Below are positions 60,628-64,000 of a stretch of DNA of 64,000 nucleotides, one piece after another. A program made the translations under genes and the position numbers. Source of the DNA: Prochlorothrix hollandica PCC 9006 = CALU 1027. GTDB lineage: Bacteria; Cyanobacteriota; Cyanobacteriia; Prochlorotrichales; Prochlorotrichaceae. The notes beneath the pieces are model-generated. The model searched no databases, had not been told where the DNA came from, and saw only the letters and a list, made by a program, of their open reading frames with translations. Each line of letters begins with the position of its first letter. Position 1 is the first letter of the stretch. The stretch is from assembly GCF_000332315.1 (NCBI RefSeq), contig NZ_KB235933.1, positions 949,689 through 1,013,688 of the forward strand, in the 5' to 3' direction.

Positions 60628-61398
60628 ATGATCCCTCTGCCCTTCCTTTTAGCTATCCCTGGGTCCACCCCTGGCCTGACCCCTAGCCTGACCCCTGGCC
60701 TGACCCCTAGCCATGGCATCATGGCTGCGTTATTGGTGGCCTTTGCCATCGTCCACAGTGGTCTTGCGGCCCTGCGCCCCTGGGGGGAACAACGCATCGG
60801 GGCACGGCTCTACCGGGTGCTGTTTGCGCTGGTGAGTATTCCCCTGGCCGCTGTGTTGATTATTTATTTCATCAGCCATCGCTACGATGGGTTGCAACTG
60901 TGGAACCTGCAAGGGGTACCAGGGGTGGCTCCTGTGGTCTGGGGACTGTCGGTGCTGTCGTTCTTCTTTCTCTACCCTGCCACCTTTAACCTGCTGGAAG
61001 TGGCCGCTATCCAAAAGCCGGAGGTGCATCTCTACGAAACGGGCATTATCCGCATCACCCGCCATCCCCAAATGGTGGGTCAGGTGATTTGGTGCGTGGC
61101 CCATGCCCTGTGGTTGGGGACTAGCTTTATGGTGGTGACCTGTGTGGGGTTGATTGCCCATCATTTGTTTGCGGTGTGGCACGGCGATCGCCGCTGGGGA
61201 CAACGCTACGGAGCCACCTACAGCGCCCTCAAGGCCCGCACCTCGATCGTGCCGTTTTTAGCCATTGCCCAAGGACGGCAAACCCTGGTGTGGCGGGAGT
61301 TTTTGCGGCCCGCCTATGGGGGAGTGACGGCGTTTATCTTGCTGTTTTGGTGGATTCATCCCTGGTTGGTGGGGTCTACCACGGCCCTGGGCTGGTAA
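60628..61398 (+). CDS. NnrU-family membrane protein (15-cis-zeta-carotene isomerase-like)
   Basis: 256 aa from ATG 60628; ATG 60721 is a credible shorter start, because the intervening GLTPSLTPGLTPS tract is a 12-bp tandem expansion. Multi-pass protein with HSGLAALRPWGEQRIGARLY, LWNLQGVPGVAPVVW, IIRITRHPQMVGQVIWCVAH (haem-ligand-type His), and HHLFAVWHGDRRWGQRYG. The family includes NnrU and plant Z-ISO. In a cyanobacterium a carotenoid isomerase role is possible but unproven. Confidence 0.82.
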   Translation: MIPLPFLLAIPGSTPGLTPSLTPGLTPSHGIMAALLVAFAIVHSGLAALRPWGEQRIGARLYRVLFALVSIPLAAVLIIYFISHRYDGLQLWNLQGVPGVAPVVWGLSVLSFFFLYPATFNLLEVAAIQKPEVHLYETGIIRITRHPQMVGQVIWCVAHALWLGTSFMVVTCVGLIAHHLFAVWHGDRRWGQRYGATYSALKARTSIVPFLAIAQGRQTLVWREFLRPAYGGVTAFILLFWWIHPWLVGSTTALGW

Positions 61399-61475
61399 CC
61401 CCTCTCCCCACCCCCTGTTAAGGGGAACGATCGTCCCTTAAAATGATCCCATCTTGTTTTGATCATTTTTTTCAA

Positions 61476-61880
61476 ATGTTTTTAACCGTTAACGATAATA
61501 CCTTCGATCGTGAGGTGTTGTATGCTGCAACGCCTGTACTGGTTAATGTTTGGGCACCTTGGTGTGGCATTTGTCGCTGGGTTCAGCCCGTACTACGGGA
61601 TCTTCAGGCTAAAAAACCCGATACCCTCAAAATAGTCAATGTTAATGCTGATAATAGCTTTGCCATTGTCAATACTTATCGCTTAACCATGCTGCCCACC
61701 TTGCTGGTATTTGATCAGGGTCATCTGTGCGATCGCTTGGAAGGGTTCCAGACCCGATCGCAGTTTGAACAGGCTTTAAATGGTCTCCATCTCTCGCATT
61801 GGCAGTCCCTAGCGGTCGATCGGGAGCAGGCCCAGACTCACTTGTTGCCTGCTAGATCTTTCATGATCGGCAGTCGATAA
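61476..61880 (+). CDS. Thioredoxin-family protein
   Basis: 134 aa from ATG 61476, with ATG 61443 as alternative. VLVNVWAPWCGICRWVQPVL has the CxxC site with Ile in place of Pro (WCGIC); cis-Pro in MLPTLLVFDQG. C-terminal 30 residues extend beyond a standard thioredoxin. A thiol-disulfide reductase with probably altered redox potential. No signal peptide. Confidence 0.87.
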   Translation: MFLTVNDNTFDREVLYAATPVLVNVWAPWCGICRWVQPVLRDLQAKKPDTLKIVNVNADNSFAIVNTYRLTMLPTLLVFDQGHLCDRLEGFQTRSQFEQALNGLHLSHWQSLAVDREQAQTHLLPARSFMIGSR

Positions 61881-61958
61881 GGGTATCAACTTAAGCCGGG
61901 AGAGTGGGGCGCGGAGCGCCCCACTCTCCCGTTAATCTTGTCCCGCTTTCAGCGGTAA
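61881..61958. repeat. Family C repeat, copy C4
   Basis: GGGTATCAACTTAAGCCGGG ... CCCGCTTTCAGCGGTAAGC with hairpin GAGAGTGGGGCGC / GCGCCCCACTCTC. Begins immediately after the thioredoxin stop, and may function as its terminator. Confidence 0.85.
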
Positions 61959-61968
61959 GCAGTCGATA

Positions 61969-62337
61969 ATGGCCAACAGTAGCGTTAACCCCGGAGAGTA
62001 CCCCATGACTTTGCCCCTGATCGACTGGCTCAACCAATGGCTAGGCCGGGATCCCAGCCGCCTCCAAGCCCAGGTGGAGATCTATAGCTGGCAGACTTGC
62101 CCCTACTGTATTCGAGCCAAACTGTTGCTGATGTGGAAGGGGGTGGAATTTGTGGACTACAAAATTGATGGGGATGGGGCGGCGCGATCGCAAATGGCCG
62201 ATCGATCCGGAGGACGGCGCACTGTTCCCCAAATTTTCATTAACCAAGTCCATGTGGGGGGCTGTGATGACCTCTATGGTTTGGATGCCCAGGGGCAGCT
62301 CGATGGTTTGCTGGCCGCCGCCCCCCCCAGCCCCTAG
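61969..62337 (+). CDS. grxC: Glutaredoxin (GrxC type)
   Basis: 122 aa. Dithiol active site TCPYCIRAKLLL, TVP cis-Pro in RRTVPQIFINQ, glutathione-binding VGGCDDLYGLDAQGQLD. The N-terminus is longer than usual; ATG 62005 would give a more standard 110 aa. Reduces protein disulfides with glutathione. Follows the thioredoxin gene after repeat C4. Confidence 0.93.
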   Translation: MANSSVNPGEYPMTLPLIDWLNQWLGRDPSRLQAQVEIYSWQTCPYCIRAKLLLMWKGVEFVDYKIDGDGAARSQMADRSGGRRTVPQIFINQVHVGGCDDLYGLDAQGQLDGLLAAAPPSP

Positions 62338-62359
62338 GAAACCCTAACCTGCCGTCACC

Positions 62360-62438
62360 GGGTTGCCGCTGCAAGCGGGACACGATTAACGGGACAGGGG
62401 GGTTTTCTGCGCCCCCTTGTCCCGGCTTAAATGGATAG
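62360..62438. repeat. Family C repeat, copy C5
   Basis: GGGTTGCCGCTGCAAGCGGG ... TTGTCCCGGCTTAAATGGATA, inverse orientation to C4, with a diverged loop (GGGGTTTTCTGCGCCCCC). Between two convergent genes. Confidence 0.78.
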
Positions 62439-62488
62439 GATAGCAGGATAGCCCCGTCACCTACCTCCCGTTCCTTAGCGTCTGGAAC

Positions 62489-63205
62489 CTATGCCGCTTC
62501 AACCCGGCCATAGCGGGCGATCGCCCCGGCCCGACCCTGTTGGTGCTCTAGCCACGCCCAAAGCTGATCCCCCTGGGAAAAATGCCACCATTCATAGGGA
62601 TGGTTCTGAAATCCTGCGGCTTCCATGGCTTGCCTCAGGGCTAGGCGGTTTTGGTGGTAGGTTTGGCTAAGACTGTCGGCTGCGTTGGCGAAGTGATCGG
62701 GGTACGATCGGGGTGAACACTCATCAATGGGAGACCCCATGGGTATGGCCTGCCCTTGGTGGTCCCGCAGGATCAGATCGACGGCGGCTCCGGTGCTGTG
62801 GGGTGGGGGGGTGTGGGGGTTGGTCACGGGTTCCGCCCAAAACTGATGCACTTGTTGCTCCAGATCGGTGGTCTGTTGGGGGCTGAGGGCTTGGGGATCG
62901 AGTCCCTGTTCCTGAGCCAATTGCTGAAAGGTGTAGTCCACCATGAATTGCTGCACGGGGAGGGGGCGATAGGCATCAAAAATATGGAAGTGCCAGTGGG
63001 GATGCTGCTGTTGCAACACAGCCTGGGCCTGTCCCAGCCGTTCCAGCACTTCGGCCCGCAGGAAAAAGGGGGACAAGTCCCCATAGGGTGCCCCCAAATC
63101 GGCGTAGGGGTGGGGCTGAAACAGGGCAAAGCGATCGGCGGGAATGGCCACCAAGGGTTCACTGCATTCGACAATGGGAATGGACAAATGGGGTTTGGAT
63201 ATCAT
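62489..63205 (-). CDS. D-alanyl-D-alanine dipeptidase (VanX/DdpX-like, M15D)
   Basis: 238 aa. Zinc peptidase motifs: HIFDAYRPLPVQQF (catalytic Arg), HSTGAAVDLIL (SxHxxGxAxD-like), and NHPYEWWHFSQGDQ (ExxWH). No signal peptide, cytoplasmic. Hydrolyses D-Ala-D-Ala, probably for muropeptide recycling rather than glycopeptide resistance, since no vanH/A neighbours are present. Confidence 0.9.
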   Translation of the reverse strand: MISKPHLSIPIVECSEPLVAIPADRFALFQPHPYADLGAPYGDLSPFFLRAEVLERLGQAQAVLQQQHPHWHFHIFDAYRPLPVQQFMVDYTFQQLAQEQGLDPQALSPQQTTDLEQQVHQFWAEPVTNPHTPPPHSTGAAVDLILRDHQGQAIPMGSPIDECSPRSYPDHFANAADSLSQTYHQNRLALRQAMEAAGFQNHPYEWWHFSQGDQLWAWLEHQQGRAGAIARYGRVEAA

Positions 63206-63238
63206 CGCTAATGGTCACGCCAGAAGTACCTTGCTACT

Positions 63239-64000
63239 GTAACCGTTCAGGGGGGTACGAAGTTGGTGCATTTCAGCCCACATTCAGCAGGTTTCTAACC
63301 CACATTCAGCAGGTTTCTAAGATAAACAGAAAATTAAGGGAACCCAGAGCCAGAGGGGGATAGAGCAAGATCAAGGGGATAGAGCTGTTCCTCCCTTGAG
63401 AGAGCAGGATGCTCAACTCAAGCAATAGTATTTTGACAGTGGCTTCCCAAAAATCTCAAGACTAGACGTTGAAATTCAGTCAATTTAATCAAAGACTTGA
63501 CCCCATCTATCAAGACTACATGAATCGATTGAAAACCCTGAAAAATCCATCGTAAAGTCGGTCGAGCAGTCGGCTCCCTTTTTGATTGGGCACAGAAGCT
63601 TCAGCTTGTTGTAGTGCCATGCGAAGCTTTCGTTGTCCCAACGAATATACCAGTAAAGACAGAGCCATAATAAAAGCCAGAGCCATTATTCGACTCGACT
63701 TTTGAGAAAAACACTAGAAGCAAAAAACAAAGGGTCTTTGATAAACCGAAACCCTCTTTCTGTTCCTTGTTGCTCTTTATAAAAGGATAAAGCTTGAAAC
63801 GGAGACAACATTTCCGGGTCAAGATGATTCGTCGCTAAAATAAACCGCCCTGTTTGATTCTTGTAAGGTAAAATCAATGCCTCTGATTGCTCTAATGTGA
63901 TTTGAGGATAATAGTAATATCCTTGAGGTTCTTCACCTGCTTTCGGTCTACCTGGATGACTATAAAAGGGTTTTCTATGGTTTCTAATGCCTTGACTTCA
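63239..64000 (-). mobile_element. IS1634-like insertion sequence, one end and 3' half
   Basis: Right-hand terminus GTAACCGTTCAGGGGGGTAC at 63239, followed by ACGAAGTTGGTGCATTTCAG, which parallels the first 40 bp of family A elements. The element contains the decayed transposase and extends beyond the window. AT-rich compared with its surroundings. Region 63260-63417 is non-coding IS end. Confidence 0.8.
63418..64000 (-). pseudogene. IS1634-family (IS4 superfamily) transposase, frameshifted C-terminal half
   Basis: Reading on the minus strand from the edge: KPFYSHPGRPKAGEEPQGYY, RFILATNHLDPEMLSPFQAL, SFYKEQQGTERGFRFIKDPL, FFASSVFLKSRVE, then a stop at 63686. In another frame it continues MALAFIMALSLLVYSLGQRK and LRMALQQAEASVPNQKG, and after a second shift near 63580, RPTLRWIFQGFQSIHVVLID to the end at 63418. 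The YKEQQGTERGFRFIKDP block carries the catalytic Glu region of this family. At least two frameshifts, and an in-frame TGA at the very edge. Inactive here. Confidence 0.85.

Overview
The window is a chromosomal segment of a cyanobacterium. GCGATCGC (HIP1-type) octamers are dense through most of it, base composition is moderately GC-rich, and many proteins are cyanobacteria-type: DUF3153 lipoprotein, an sll1098-like EF-G, Uma2 nucleases, a vWA-MoxR-associated HTH domain and an NnrU/Z-ISO-like protein. A filamentous, repeat-rich lineage such as Prochlorothrix, Limnothrix or Leptolyngbya fits, but the species cannot be fixed from the sequence.

Layout. 1-6.5 kb: an archaeal-type PheT fragment running off the left edge, a conserved hypothetical, a rhomboid-like protein, an RND adaptor followed by a decayed mannosyltransferase, and a HAD phosphatase. 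6.5-13.6 kb: an island of toxin-antitoxin-like genes (Uma2, PIN/VapC pairs, MntA nucleotidyltransferases, DUF6883/DUF4926, DUF433/DUF5615). They are stitched together by a repeated module of about 190 bp (called R) whose two ends fall on GCGATCGC or GATCGATCGC. 13.6-18.2 kb: an AT-rich three-gene operon (TerB/EcsC-like protein, alpha/beta hydrolase, DUF4177-like protein), divergent from a small HTH gene with helically phased direct repeats between them, then more TA debris. 18.2-25 kb: core genes (UvrD-like helicase, SufA/IscA, EF-G). 25-27 kb: an IS200/IS605-like remnant and an AT-rich Panacea toxin-antitoxin pair. 27-64 kb: mostly core genes (larB, lnt, adenylate cyclase, mlaE, CAP protein, iscS, DAHP synthase, diguanylate cyclase, yebC, K+ channel, hisF, folB, potA/potD, rpmB, gloB, rpsB-tsf, thioredoxin, glutaredoxin, D-Ala-D-Ala dipeptidase) and tRNAs Val(CAC), Phe(GAA) and His(GTG). 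The right edge is a frameshifted IS1634-type transposase.

Intergenic DNA is unusually rich in repeats. Four dispersed families recur. Family A (about 285 bp, termini GTAACTATTCAGGGG) has ends matching the IS at the right edge. Family B (about 103 bp) is bounded by TA. Family C is about 80 bp and hairpin-rich. Family D is about 100 bp with termini GGGCACCTCG. There are also numerous 12-17 bp tandem arrays and an eight-copy 79-bp array. In-frame 12/15-bp arrays also expand linkers inside many proteins.

The most promising objects are (i) the recombining TA island with HIP1-type junctions and a portable start-codon module, (ii) the AT-rich operon/HTH locus as a candidate conflict system, (iii) the extra archaeal-type PheT, and (iv) the family A elements with 9-bp and 33-bp flanking duplications that tie them to an IS1634-like transposase. 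All functions are read from sequence by eye. No database search was run.
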